DNA from: JAAFJU01 sp043764895
GTDB taxonomy: Bacteria; Cyanobacteriota; Cyanobacteriia; Leptolyngbyales; Leptolyngbyaceae
Direction of reading: 5' to 3'
DNA: 64,000 bases
Assembly (NCBI GenBank): GCA_043764895.1
Contig: JAYUJY010000148.1
Location: 5,262-69,261 of the forward strand
Shown: in pieces, positions 17,217 through 25,326 of the stretch
How positions within the stretch are numbered: the first letter of the stretch is position 1
How the letters are laid out: each line of letters starts with the position of its first letter
Notes under the pieces: generated by a model
What the model was told of the DNA's origin: nothing
Databases searched by the model: none
What the model saw: the letters and a program-made list of their open reading frames with translations, nothing else
Translations under genes and position numbers: made by a program

Positions 17217-17516
17217 CTAGCTCCAGTCTTCGGTGTCCCGACGGGCTTTGACGGTGTAGATTCGGGTTGAGCTGTGGAGTTCGCGGGTTTTGCTGAAGAG
17301 TTGCTCATCGGTGAGCTGCCATTTTTGGAGCACGACATCGAGATCTTTTTGGATGTCGCGGGCACCGGGAAAGCCTCGATAGCGGATTTTGAGCCGCGCG
17401 AGTTCGGCGAGATGGTGATCGCTCACGGCTTCGGTCAGGAGAGCATTGACGATTTGTCGATCGGTGCCGTAGAGAGGATGCTGCTGATCACGAAGGTCAT
17501 TCGTACTGTTAATCAT
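17217..17516 (-). CDS. DUF3288 family protein
   Basis: 99-residue protein of the cyanobacterial DUF3288 family, recognised by DQQHPLYGTDRQIVNALL at the start, then LARLKIRYRGFPGARDIQKDL. Soluble and alpha-helical, function unknown. It lies alone between two TA pairs, transcribed on the minus strand. Core-conserved in cyanobacteria rather than part of the TA loci. Confidence 0.85.
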   Translation of the reverse strand: MINSTNDLRDQQHPLYGTDRQIVNALLTEAVSDHHLAELARLKIRYRGFPGARDIQKDLDVVLQKWQLTDEQLFSKTRELHSSTRIYTVKARRDTEDWS

Positions 17517-17687
17517 TGAGATACCGGGGAGAGATGGGTAGCCTTAGAATGTTGGCTAGTGAGAGATATATTACGCCCGATCGGCGATCGAAAAACAAGG
17601 GCGATCGTCCATAATTAGATCAGGCATTCGGAGCAGGCATTAAGTCACCAGACGCTATCCAAAAATTCACTTTAGGGATGGAATATC

Positions 17688-17924
17688 ATGATTTCAGTGA
17701 CTGACGCTCAACAACAACTACAAATTCTTATTAATTCAGTAAGTGAGTCGCACCAGCCGATCGTGATTGCAGGAGAATCTAGCAATGTCGTCCTCCTGTC
17801 TGAATCGGATTGGGCCTCTATCCAAGAAACGCTCTACCTTCTCTCAACGCCGGGAATGCGGGAATCCATCCGAGAAGGATTAGCGACACCCATCAAAGAC
17901 TGCGATCGGGAGTTGACGTGGTGA
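17688..17924 (+). CDS. Phd/YefM-type antitoxin
   Basis: 78 residues: MISVTDAQQQLQILINSVSE, a linker, then VLLSESDWASIQETLYLLS and a C-terminal acidic tail. This is the classic Phd/YefM fold with an N-terminal DNA-binding and dimer half. Its stop (TGA 17922-17924) overlaps the GTG start of the YoeB toxin. Upstream GGATGG provides a weak ribosome-binding site. Confidence 0.9.
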   Translation: MISVTDAQQQLQILINSVSESHQPIVIAGESSNVVLLSESDWASIQETLYLLSTPGMRESIREGLATPIKDCDRELTW

Positions 17925-18184
17925 GTTGGGACCTGGTTTATACTAAGCAGGCTCAGAAAGATGCTAAAAAATTAGCCTCTAGCAATTTACGAGATAAAGT
18001 ACAAATATTGCTGGACATCCTGAAAATTGACCCGTTACAGGTTCCGCCACCTTACGAAAAATTGGTGGCTGATCTCGAAGGGGCCTATTCAAGGCGAATC
18101 AACATCCAATATCGTCTAGTCTACGAAGTGATTGCATCTGAAAATACGATAAAAGTTTTACGGATGTGGACGCACTACGAGTAA
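17921..18184 (+). CDS. YoeB-type mRNA interferase toxin
   Basis: 87 residues of the Txe/YoeB family, ribosome-dependent mRNA endonucleases. Visible features: WDLVYTKQAQKDAKKLA, the PPPYEKLVADLEGAYSRRIN segment with the arginines, YRLVYEV, and the C-terminal MWTHYE with the conserved His-Tyr. The frame is open from 17810, but the GTG at 17921, in a GTGA overlap with the antitoxin stop, gives the normal family N-terminus; an adjacent GTG at 17918 is also possible. Confidence 0.9.
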   Translation: MSWDLVYTKQAQKDAKKLASSNLRDKVQILLDILKIDPLQVPPPYEKLVADLEGAYSRRINIQYRLVYEVIASENTIKVLRMWTHYE

Positions 18185-18193
18185 TGTATCGTG

Positions 18194-18802
18194 TCACCCC
18201 ACAACGGTCTTCCCTTGCCTTAACACCTCCCAGCCGCCTAGCGTCCACCGAACCACCGTTGAAGGAATGCCATCGGCTTTTACGAAGGGATCCACTACAC
18301 CGATCGACCTGAGGGCATCATCACTCAAGGTCAATACCGTTGGAAACTGCTTCCGAATCTCTGACACCGTTAGCAATGCAGGTTCGCCCGATCGGTTGAC
18401 GCTGGTGGTTGCGAGGGGTCCGGTTTCTCGCAAAAGGGTTCGGGCGGGTTCATAGTTCGGGACTCGAACGCCGATTGTCCCCGGATTGATCGGGTTCATC
18501 TTAGGAGAAACGCGATCGCTTGAGGGCAACACTAATGTTACGGCACCCGGAAAATATTGCATCATCATCAAGCGCCAAATCTCCCGTTCTGCCTCACTCC
18601 CCGCTAGATACGACCACAGATCGTCCACCTCCCCTGCCATCAAAATCAACGGCTTTTCCAAACTCCGGCCCTTCGTCTGGTAAATCAACTCTGCCGATGC
18701 TGGAACCGTCGCTAAAGCAGGCAACGTATCGGTGGGAAAGCTGCCGAGATGCTCCCCCGATCGCACCTGTCGAATCCAGTCAGAAAACGATCGATCGTTC
18801 AT
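18194..18802 (-). CDS. Sua5/YciO/YrdC family threonylcarbamoyl-AMP synthase-like protein
   Basis: 202 residues. The YrdC-like fold is marked by GSFPTDTLPALATVP near the start, QTKGRSLEKPLILM (KxR-KP), PGAVTLVLP, GTIGVRVP and LATTSVNRSGEPAL. TsaC/Sua5 proteins make threonylcarbamoyl-AMP for the t6A37 modification of ANN-decoding tRNAs. The family has paralogues (YciO), and cyanobacteria often carry two, so whether this is the essential TsaC cannot be settled here. Convergent with the YoeB toxin gene. Confidence 0.88.
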   Translation of the reverse strand: MNDRSFSDWIRQVRSGEHLGSFPTDTLPALATVPASAELIYQTKGRSLEKPLILMAGEVDDLWSYLAGSEAEREIWRLMMMQYFPGAVTLVLPSSDRVSPKMNPINPGTIGVRVPNYEPARTLLRETGPLATTSVNRSGEPALLTVSEIRKQFPTVLTLSDDALRSIGVVDPFVKADGIPSTVVRWTLGGWEVLRQGKTVVG

Positions 18803-18893
18803 GAGTTCTACTCCTATTTTTTAACGCTATTCAAACACTATTTAATCAACGCACTAGTACTGCGCGGTGTAATGTACGACCTGTATTCAAACT

Positions 18894-18999
18894 CGTTAGG
18901 TTTGGGGCACGGCATGGCCATGCCCCTACAATTTTTGGAACCCGGACTCCGGAAAGATAGATCTGTAGGGGCATGGCTCGCCGTGCTCCAAACCCAACG
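18894..18999. repeat. Interspersed inverted repeat, copy 2 of 3
   Basis: Left arm GTTAGGTTTGGGGCACGGC with ATGGCCATGCCCCTAC, right arm GTAGGGGCATGGC with GCCGTGCTCCAAACCCAAC, about 35 bases apart. Same family as 790-907 and 48830-48920. It lies between the Sua5-family and DUF3352 genes. Confidence 0.85.
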
Positions 19000-19054
19000 A
19001 GAAGGAGTCAAATTGCTCGAATTGTTCAAGCAGCAAACGACTAGGTTGAGGCGA

Positions 19055-20827
19055 CTACTTCAACCCAACAACGATCGTCCCTTTAGCGACTGAATTCTCT
19101 ACTGAATTTCCCACTGAACCCGAACTCGAAATCGTCACGGATCTGAAGTGACTCACCACGGGTTGTGCCAGCAGCTCTAGCAGGCGCAAACCAGGAACCT
19201 GTGACTCAATCAGCGGTTTTGCGGTCTGCCAGTCGAGGGAGAGGTAGCCGTTGTTGGCCGCTGGGATGTGACGGATGATCGATTGCCAATCTGAACTTTT
19301 TTCTAGGGGTGAAAACGATTCATTTAGAATATTATCTAGCGTTTCAATTGACGTTGAAAAAACTTCAACGTCACCGATCGTCGTGTGGGCTGCGATCGCT
19401 TTAGCTTGGATGTTGTCTAGTGACTTCGGGGCCGATAGCTGAGTCCAGGCTTGAACCGTTTTTGTTCCGATTTTGACCGGACCAATAGTGAACCCTCGGT
19501 CCCGTGCAATTTTGTCCAACCGATCGAGACTGGATTGAATCTGGGGTGAGGTCGATCGCTTCACTGCAAACACCCAATCGATCGCCTTCTTCCCGTTAGG
19601 AGGTAGCAAGGCCAGACCATAGTCGCCTTTGACCCATTGGAAAATATCGTTGACCAGATCCAGTTGAGACTGCGCTTGGAAAGGTTCTAGCGCGCGGGTT
19701 GTAAGCTGTTCTAAGACGCTGTAGCCTTTGACCGTTTGACCGATTTGACCCCAGACTTGGGCGAGATCGTCCCCGATCGCGACGGCCATGCTGTTGGCGG
19801 GAAGGTACTGAAGCACTGGGCGGGAGAATGGTTTTGCATCAGGTTTTGCATCGGCGGTTGAGGCAGATGGGGCTTCTTCTCCTTCAGAAAGCAGAACGGT
19901 ATCTGCAATCAAACCCGATCGATCGGCCTTGAGTCCTAGGGCGAGATGGGTGTAGGTGACGGGAGACGTTTCGGGGAGTTGGGCCAGCGCTTGAGCAATG
20001 CTGCGATCGCCCGTTAAGGCCATGAATTGGGGCAGATTGAGGTAGAGTTGCCCGAGCGCGCTGGGATTGAGTGCGGCGATCGCACGGGTGTAACCGTCCG
20101 AATGTTGTAAGTTAAGATCTGGGGCTTGAACCTGGTTTATTGAGTTTTTCAAGACCTTTGGGCTATTGGCAAACAGCAAGTAGCGATCGCCCACCACCGC
20201 ACTAGCCAACGTGAATGGAACGTCGGAGTTCAGTAAACCTTTTTTGGGTAAAGTACTTTTAACGTTGCCGTAGGTAATTTCAGTGCCCTGATAGGCTTCG
20301 GTTGTCAACGAACTCGTGAACGGATGGGTAAACGCATTGGTTAACAGGGTCGGCAAGGGCGATCGATCGCGCCAGAAAGCCGTAAGAAACGCTTGAGACG
20401 CAGCAGCATCTTTGGTCGTTAGCACCATGAGGTATCCGGGTTGACGCCCTCCGACGGCATCGCGATCGACATCCAGGGAGGTGATTGCCAGGGTCAGCTC
20501 GTCGCCCAGCCATGGCTTGACTTGAGTGTTGTAATCCAGATTGCCTAGGCCCAAAATGCTGTCGCGGAAATTTTCGAGTTCGATCGCCGTCTTAGAGGGG
20601 CCGAAGGAAAACGGCGGACGGACGGCTAAAATGCGATCGGGATTTACGTTCAACGAGAAGCTGAGGGGAGCATCTTTCGCCACAAACATCGTCCCCGAAG
20701 GGAGTAGGCGACCCTTTAAAGTCCCGAAGGGGTTGGCCGTTTGGCTCCAGGCGATCCCAGAAAGCAGCAGGACCAACGCAACTGCAACCAACACCAACGG
20801 AAATTTTGAAAAAGGAGCGCGTTTCAT
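19055..20827 (-). CDS. DUF3352 domain-containing protein
   Basis: 590 residues with an N-terminal signal/anchor (about 8-28, FPLVLVAVALVLLLSGIAW), predicted exported. The rest matches the cyanobacterial DUF3352 family in layout: LLPSGTMFVAKDAPLSFSLN, a repeated ALNPSALGQLYLNLPQF region, and GYLSLDWQTAKPLI near the end. Function unknown; periplasmic or thylakoid-lumen location likely. The ATG at 20827 is preferred to the one at 20842 because the signal peptide starts directly with MKRAP. Monocistronic. Confidence 0.85.
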   Translation of the reverse strand: MKRAPFSKFPLVLVAVALVLLLSGIAWSQTANPFGTLKGRLLPSGTMFVAKDAPLSFSLNVNPDRILAVRPPFSFGPSKTAIELENFRDSILGLGNLDYNTQVKPWLGDELTLAITSLDVDRDAVGGRQPGYLMVLTTKDAAASQAFLTAFWRDRSPLPTLLTNAFTHPFTSSLTTEAYQGTEITYGNVKSTLPKKGLLNSDVPFTLASAVVGDRYLLFANSPKVLKNSINQVQAPDLNLQHSDGYTRAIAALNPSALGQLYLNLPQFMALTGDRSIAQALAQLPETSPVTYTHLALGLKADRSGLIADTVLLSEGEEAPSASTADAKPDAKPFSRPVLQYLPANSMAVAIGDDLAQVWGQIGQTVKGYSVLEQLTTRALEPFQAQSQLDLVNDIFQWVKGDYGLALLPPNGKKAIDWVFAVKRSTSPQIQSSLDRLDKIARDRGFTIGPVKIGTKTVQAWTQLSAPKSLDNIQAKAIAAHTTIGDVEVFSTSIETLDNILNESFSPLEKSSDWQSIIRHIPAANNGYLSLDWQTAKPLIESQVPGLRLLELLAQPVVSHFRSVTISSSGSVGNSVENSVAKGTIVVGLK

Positions 20828-21002
20828 AAAGACTTCCATCACGGGGCAACCGTCCAGCTAGTCCCTTCATTATTTCATATCCACTAGACTGTAAGCATTC
20901 TGACAATAATCCGCAAAATTTCGGACGTCAATCGTATTCACTCCGTGTTTTTATGGGAAAAATGCTCTATAACTCCTTCTGAAATCGCCCCTGGAAGACG
21001 AA

Positions 21003-21491
21003 ATGCACCCTTTTGACCCTCCTGAAGACCGTGAAGATACTGGAGAAGAACCCTCCCGTCATGGCCAGACCATTAGCGACGTTGGGGATACGTTGCGTCT
21101 AGATGACACGATCGGGCGTCCCTCTCCTCGTCGTGCTGGCCAAGCGGCTACTCCAGAGAGCAAGTTAGGGAACGAGGTCAGCGACGATACGGTCATTCAA
21201 GAACCCGCTGGGACCGATCCCATTAGCCAGATGAGCGTCGAACAATGGCTCGAAAGCCTGCGCCGCAACGATCGAACTTTTTACAACGTGATGGCCATGG
21301 AAGTCTGGTCTATTGCCAAGAGTATGGACACGCTGATTCCTGGCTTCTGGAGTAAATTCATGCAAAACCGTCAATTGGCGGTCCAAAACTTCGTCGTCAA
21401 ACGCCGCACTGATAAATCCACGGGACTCCGCCTCGAAGATCTGGGCCATCCTGACGGCACTCCAACCCAACCGATCGATGACAAAAATTGA
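21003..21491 (+). CDS. Conserved hypothetical protein
   Basis: 162 residues, not recognised. Residues 1-75 are acidic, proline- and glycine-rich and look disordered. Residues about 78-140 form a compact region (SVEQWLESLRRNDRTFYNVM then MDTLIPGFWSKFMQNRQLAV) that reads like a real folded domain. No signal peptide or membrane helix. The start ATG at 21003 is the only good one. It lies at the edge of the TA/STAND island and shares its codon style with core genes. Confidence 0.65.
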   Translation: MHPFDPPEDREDTGEEPSRHGQTISDVGDTLRLDDTIGRPSPRRAGQAATPESKLGNEVSDDTVIQEPAGTDPISQMSVEQWLESLRRNDRTFYNVMAMEVWSIAKSMDTLIPGFWSKFMQNRQLAVQNFVVKRRTDKSTGLRLEDLGHPDGTPTQPIDDKN

Positions 21492-21510
21492 TCGCCCACT
21501 CCAAATCTAA

Positions 21511-21600
21511 TCACGGACTCATCTGTCGAGAAGATAGATCTTCGAGCAATAGGTCATCGGCGGTTTTAAGTTCGTGGAGGACGGCCTCTTTGAATGTCAT
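21511..21600 (-). pseudogene. Truncated antitoxin gene fragment (third copy of MTLKET-type antitoxin)
   Basis: ATG-initiated 29-codon frame: MTFKEAVLHELKTADDLLLE, then DLSSRQMSP and a stop. It is clearly the first 22 codons of the antitoxins at 22857-23147 and 25327-25584, cut just before their IRWHRLSGRES block. No PIN gene follows it. A leftover of a duplicated TA unit. Confidence 0.8.
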
Positions 21601-21605
21601 GGTCG

Positions 21606-22030
21606 TTACCTTGATTCTGGGAATGGGTTGATCAGGATTACGCCTGTTCCGGTGAAGTCTTTTCGTTGCGTGTGACAAGAGTGAAACCTTTCTGAAGGGC
21701 GGTGGCGGCTATGAGAGAGTCCATAGTCGGTAGCCGTCGTCCTTGGATTTCAAGTCGTCCCGTTAATTCTCCCCAAACGGTTATGGTGGCGCGATCTACA
21801 TCAATGATTCGCGATTGAAATTGGACTAGTAAGTTGTGATTCAGCCATCTTTCTAGGTCCGATCGATGACGGGATGTAGACATTTTTTAGATGCCTTTGG
21901 TGATCTCCCCGATCGTAACAACGCTGAGATAAAGACTATCAGAGGGCTGCTGAGCGAACCAGTCGAGAACGGTTAGGCTGGGTTGTTTGACAACTAGTTC
22001 TGAAATAGTGCAGGTATCGAGTAAGTACAT
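21606..22030 (-). pseudogene. vapC pseudogene with a nonsense codon and a frameshift
   Basis: PIN-domain toxin broken twice. The N-terminal part (MYLLDTCTISELVVKQ, then VVTIGEITKGI) is cut by an in-frame TAA at 21887-21889 exactly where the PIN helix continues as KMSTSRHRSDLERWL. The second part runs on to the late motif MDSLIAATALQKGFTLVTRNE, where one A is missing from an A-run near 21660. Restoring it reads KDFTGTGVILINPF, the normal family end. The toxin is therefore dead, while its antitoxin is intact immediately upstream (TGATG overlap). Confidence 0.88.
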
Positions 22031-22269
22031 CACAGGACAAACCGATCGGCTTCGATGGTTTGGTCACGGGATAGGTCAAGCTCACCACTATTGATAGCTT
22101 CTGCGAGGGGAGAGTTGCGGAAGAAGTCTACGATCGAGGTATTGTTGAGGTCAGACGCACGATCTTCCTGGGATGGAACCACCAAGCTTTGTGCCATGAC
22201 CTGAATGATCCGAATCCGTTCGTTCTGATCGAGCGTAAGCAGTTGTCGCTCTAATTCCTGAATCGTCAT
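22030..22269 (-). CDS. Antitoxin of a PIN-toxin pair (toxin inactivated)
   Basis: 79 residues. N-terminal helical MTIQELERQLLTLDQNERIR, then a C-terminal segment FFRNSPLAEAINSGELDLSR of the kind that wraps PIN toxins. The stop overlaps the ATG of the downstream vapC pseudogene by one base, so the pair was translationally coupled. It is intact although its toxin is broken. Confidence 0.78.
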   Translation of the reverse strand: MTIQELERQLLTLDQNERIRIIQVMAQSLVVPSQEDRASDLNNTSIVDFFRNSPLAEAINSGELDLSRDQTIEADRFVL

Positions 22270-22320
22270 ATAATACCGTTCCTTCAGTAACCGCCTTCTA
22301 CATTCTAACTTCTAACTTCC

Positions 22321-22400
22321 TCCGCCCATGAGGTCTTCGCGCTTTCGGTGGTGGTGAAGGTGGGTTTGCCCGTCGGTGTACGGGAGGACTGCGAGGGAAA
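22321..22400 (-). pseudogene. STAND C-terminal tail remnant D (most decayed)
   Basis: On the minus strand, the frame LAVLPYTDGQTHLHHHRKRE followed by DLM aligns with LARLPYTDWKTYLHLLAHLK/RASLMGD in the NB-ARC protein ending at 25665. The match stops abruptly where a CTTCTAA-type short tandem repeat begins (about 22295-22320). It is the fourth occurrence of this tail in the region, counting the intact gene. Confidence 0.65.
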
Positions 22401-22410
22401 ACGATCGCAA

Positions 22411-22854
22411 TTACGAAATCCAAGATTCAAGTTGTAAATTGGTAATTTGTTGAATGCGATCGAAGTCGCGATCGGCTGTGACGAGAATCAAGCGATGCTG
22501 AATGGCCGTTGCGGCAATCCATAAATCATTGTCAAAGCCGATCGATTGAATGCGAATTCGGCGGTGTGTGGCTTTGTCATTGGGTCCGAAGGTTTCAAGA
22601 AGTTGTGCTTTTAACTGGGCGTAGGTGTCGCTGATCTCTGGGCTGATGGGATACAGATCAAATCTTTCCAGGAAGCTTTGGACTCGCGACCGATTTTCTG
22701 TTTTGAGGTCTGAGTTTTCTGCCATGAATAAAAGTTCTCCTTGAACGATAACGTTGATGGCGACACCTTCGTTACGACGGATGACAATACTTGCGAGAAC
22801 GATCGGATCGCCTGCAATGATTTGACTGCAATGATTGGTTTCGAGAAGGTACAT
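22411..22854 (-). CDS. VapC-type PIN-domain ribonuclease toxin
   Basis: 147 residues. PIN-fold acidic residues and order are visible: MYLLETNHCSQ (E where many have D in LLDTN), NVIVQGELLFMAE (E of the second strand), GFDNDLWIAATAIQHRLILV (D-x-x-I-A-A-T) and TADRDFDRI. The typical closing LQLESWIS is present. Its ATG lies 2 bases after the upstream antitoxin stop. Metal-dependent RNase, probably a translation inhibitor. Confidence 0.85.
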   Translation of the reverse strand: MYLLETNHCSQIIAGDPIVLASIVIRRNEGVAINVIVQGELLFMAENSDLKTENRSRVQSFLERFDLYPISPEISDTYAQLKAQLLETFGPNDKATHRRIRIQSIGFDNDLWIAATAIQHRLILVTADRDFDRIQQITNLQLESWIS

Positions 22855-22856
22855 CG

Positions 22857-23147
22857 TTATTGAAAAGGAGTTGAGTTTGTGGAAATGCTGGCTTGGCTAC
22901 GGGTTGCGTAAACGGCATCAATACAGTCTTGTAAGTCGTCGCCTGCCCAGGTTCCTGAAAACTCAAGTAGATCGCCTAATTTTCCGCCGCGTCGAATGGG
23001 TTCGCTGCTAGCAGGTGGGGTGGAAGGATTATGTTTGTGCGATTCTCGTCCCGAGAGGCGGTGCCAACGAATGACCTGAAGGAGATCTTCGAGCAACAGG
23101 TCGTCAGCGGTTTCGAGTTCGTGCAACACGGTTTCCTTAAGTGTCAT
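22857..23147 (-). CDS. Antitoxin of PIN pair (MTLKET type)
   Basis: 96 residues. The first ~36 (MTLKETVLHELETADDLLLE then DLLQVIRWHRLSGRES) are nearly the same as in the antitoxin at 25327-25584 and the fragment at 21511-21600, but the C-terminal half differs completely (GKLGDLLEFSGTWAGDDLQD here). The tail presumably fits the specific PIN partner. So this family keeps its N-terminal half and exchanges its toxin-binding tail. Confidence 0.82.
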   Translation of the reverse strand: MTLKETVLHELETADDLLLEDLLQVIRWHRLSGRESHKHNPSTPPASSEPIRRGGKLGDLLEFSGTWAGDDLQDCIDAVYATRSQASISTNSTPFQ

Positions 23148-23168
23148 AGGAAGTACCTCAACGTTACA

Positions 23169-23411
23169 TCAACTGGCTCGGGCGATCGTCGGAAACTCTA
23201 CAATCTCGACGGAAATCGTTTTTTTGATGGGATGTTCGACTTCGAGGAGACGATCGATTGCGTCAAGGATGGTGGCGTGAAAATAGCGTTCGCCACACTC
23301 ACTGCAAACTTCAGCATTTGCGTTTTGGATAATGTAAAGTTTGCCGCCTTTCCAGTGTTGTCGTTGGACAGATTTCGATCGGGTTTGTCCATTGCAAAAT
23401 TCACAAATCAT
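23169..23411 (-). CDS. YgiT-type zinc-finger antitoxin (MqsA N-domain-like)
   Basis: 80 residues. Two CxxC pairs, MICEFCNGQ and EVCSECGERYF, form the YgiT/MqsA-type zinc knuckle with strand LYIIQNANAEV between. It overlaps the end of the DUF4258 gene by 4 bases (ATGA), the usual toxin-first order for this TA class. It lacks the helix-turn-helix half of full MqsA. Confidence 0.87.
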   Translation of the reverse strand: MICEFCNGQTRSKSVQRQHWKGGKLYIIQNANAEVCSECGERYFHATILDAIDRLLEVEHPIKKTISVEIVEFPTIARAS

Positions 23412-23692
23412 AAGTTTTCGGTAAGTGCGTAAACGGTAATGATGATCAAGCTGCCATTCTCACGCGATCGGGCAATAACGTGAAGCATTCTTCCATCTAT
23501 TGTAGCGCTTTCGATTCGGTAGCGGATTCCCCGATCGTCGTGGGTCATGACTTTTTCGATGCGTCCGGTCAAAATCGCATTTTCGACATCGTTCCGTTCT
23601 AGGAAATCATCGACCATTTCGTCTTCTGCATGGGAGGACAGGAAGTAGTCGCGAGTTCTAATTTTTTGACGGATTCGATCGATCGGGGGCAT
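23408..23692 (-). CDS. DUF4258 toxin
   Basis: 94 residues of the DUF4258 (RelE/BECR-like) family: DRIRQKIRTRDYFLSSHAED with the conserved SxHA, DVENAILTGRIEKV, GIRYRIES and MLHVIARSRENGSLIIITVY. It pairs with the overlapping YgiT-type antitoxin. Putative ribonuclease toxin by fold; the substrate is unknown. Confidence 0.87.
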   Translation of the reverse strand: MPPIDRIRQKIRTRDYFLSSHAEDEMVDDFLERNDVENAILTGRIEKVMTHDDRGIRYRIESATIDGRMLHVIARSRENGSLIIITVYALTENL

Positions 23693-23771
23693 AGAGAGGA
23701 ATGGCTGAAACTGTTGTTCATCATATCATTCCATTCCTCCGTCCTCTCTCTTCCGTCCTCCGTCCTGCCCC

Positions 23772-23963
23772 TCACTTCCATTGCCGACAAACCCGCGTCA
23801 TCTCCCCCACCATACCCCGTCCCGCATCGTCTCCGCCGAGGTGCAAAATGGCGGGATAGAACGCCAACCGATCGCCCATGAGGTCTGCGCGCGTTCGGCG
23901 ATCGAGGAGATGGAGGTAGGTTTGAGCGTCGGGCTGCGGGAGGCGATCGAGGGGAGAAGCCAC
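23772..23963 (-). pseudogene. STAND C-terminal tail remnant C
   Basis: Open 63-codon frame, MASPLDRLPQPDAQTYLHLL then RADLMGDRLAFYPAILHLGG and DDAGRGMVGEM ending RQWK. This repeats the last ~60 residues of the NB-ARC protein at 25665-29042. No NB-ARC or sensor sequence precedes it, so it is best read as a gene tail left after deletion. The intact stop and frame leave open that a mini-protein is made. Upstream (23964-24020) nothing STAND-like remains. Confidence 0.75.
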
Positions 23964-24020
23964 TGCTGAGTGCTGTTCTAGCTGCTACAATAATGGGAGA
24001 GATGTTTTACGGAATGGTCT

Positions 24021-24239
24021 ATGAGTACCCAACAAATCGAAGAAGTCACCCGACCGTTAGAAACTCGTCTGACTGCTTTAGAAACTGAGTTGATGGTCAT
24101 TAAACAATTTATGAATCGATCGAATGCAGGTTGGGAATCCATTTTTGGGTCATTTGCCGATTGTCCTGAGTTTGATGAGATGGAAGCTTTTGGGAAAGCA
24201 TGGCGATCGGCACAAAATGAAGCGCCTGAACTAGAGTAA
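24021..24239 (+). CDS. Antitoxin partner of PIN toxin
   Basis: 72 residues, with a helical N-terminus (ETRLTALETELMVIKQFMN) and the C-terminal GWESIFGSFADCPEFDEMEA / FGKAWRS segment typical of antitoxins encoded just before PIN toxins. The toxin gene starts 5 bases after its stop. The pair is on the plus strand, opposite to its neighbours. Confidence 0.78.
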   Translation: MSTQQIEEVTRPLETRLTALETELMVIKQFMNRSNAGWESIFGSFADCPEFDEMEAFGKAWRSAQNEAPELE

Positions 24240-24244
24240 ACGTA

Positions 24245-24661
24245 ATGTATCTCCTCGACACAGACTACATGAGCTTGATGCAGCGCGGAACTATGGAAGG
24301 GCAAGAGCTTTTCCGGCGGTTAATGAGCAGTAATATTACACCCGCGACGACGATCGTGACCTATGAGGAACAAATGCGTGGATGGCTTGATCTTCTGGCT
24401 CGATCGACGAAATTTGAGGCTCAAGTTCGCGCGTACCAATTGCTCCATCAGCACACAACAAATTACCAAAGAATTACGGTTTTCCCATTTGATGCGGCAG
24501 CCATTCAGGAATATAATCAGCTCCGTAAAATCTATCCAAGGCTTGGGAAGATGGATTTGAAAATCGCGGCGATCGCAATCACAAACAAATCTATTCTGTT
24601 AACCCGCAATCAACGGGATTTTAGCCAAATCACTTCTCTACAAAGTGAAAGCTGGATTTAA
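24245..24661 (+). CDS. VapC-type PIN-domain ribonuclease toxin
   Basis: 138 residues. PIN active-site order is preserved: MYLLDTDYMSL (first D), TIVTYEEQMRG (E), LGKMDLKIAAIAITNKSILL (D) and TRNQRDFSQI (late N/D). It closes with LQSESWI. Coupled to the antitoxin at 24021-24239. Confidence 0.87.
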   Translation: MYLLDTDYMSLMQRGTMEGQELFRRLMSSNITPATTIVTYEEQMRGWLDLLARSTKFEAQVRAYQLLHQHTTNYQRITVFPFDAAAIQEYNQLRKIYPRLGKMDLKIAAIAITNKSILLTRNQRDFSQITSLQSESWI

Positions 24662-24688
24662 TGTAAAAACTTCTTGCCTTCTCACTTC

Positions 24689-24901
24689 TCACTTCCACTG
24701 TTTACAGACTCTCCCCATCTTCCCCACCATCCCCCGTCCCGCGTCTTTTCCGCCAAGATGCAAAATGGCGGGATAGAGTGTCGCCAGATCGCCCATAAGG
24801 TCTGCGCGCTTTCGGCGATCGAGGAGGTGGAGGTCGGTTGTCCAGTCGGTGATCGGGAGGCGATCGAGGGGAATGCGATCGCAGATTAGAGAAGCTTTCA
24901 T
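24689..24901 (-). pseudogene. STAND C-terminal tail remnant B
   Basis: Open frame of 70 codons. From LDRLPITDWTTDLHLLDRRK through RADLMGDLATLYPAILHLGG and KDAGRGMVGKMGRVCKQWK it is nearly identical to the end of the NB-ARC protein, including the 3' flank (stop followed by GAAGTGAGAAGTGAGAA). It begins right after the stop of the vapC at 24910. No ATPase or sensor sequence is left upstream. Confidence 0.8.
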
Positions 24902-24909
24902 TAAACGGT

Positions 24910-25323
24910 TTAGTCAAACCAATTTTCTAATGTCAGTCCGTCAAAGTGAATGAAATCTGAGGTATTTCGAGTGACGAGAATGAGATCGTTTACTGTTGCG
25001 ATTGATGCAATTTGTCCATCAGCATAGGCGGGAGTTCTTCCGATTTTCGCCAGACGCGATCGTTCTATGGCGAACCATTGCGCGGCTCCTTGGGTATAGG
25101 GCAAAATTGGAAGCTGGGAGGTCAGGAGACGATTGAGATAACTTTCTAGAAGTTGGCGTTTACGAGATGTGGGCAGCAGATTAGTTCCATACCAAAGCTC
25201 ATGCCAGCTTACTGCGGAGATGGCAATTTGGTCGGAATACTGATTGATTCTGGCGGTAAGGTTAGGGTTAGGTTGAAGTTTGCTGGGTTCTGCAATGATA
25301 TTGGTATCTAGGAGGTAGCGCAT
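24910..25323 (-). CDS. VapC/FitB-type PIN-domain ribonuclease toxin
   Basis: 137 residues: MRYLLDTNIIAEPSKLQPNP (first D), ISAVSWHELWYGTNLLPTSR (E), RTPAYADGQIASIATVNDLI (two D) and LVTRNTSDFIHFDGL (N, D), with LENWFD at the end. All four acidic positions are intact. It starts 3 bases after the upstream antitoxin stop. Confidence 0.9.
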   Translation of the reverse strand: MRYLLDTNIIAEPSKLQPNPNLTARINQYSDQIAISAVSWHELWYGTNLLPTSRKRQLLESYLNRLLTSQLPILPYTQGAAQWFAIERSRLAKIGRTPAYADGQIASIATVNDLILVTRNTSDFIHFDGLTLENWFD

Positions 25324-25326
25324 GAA

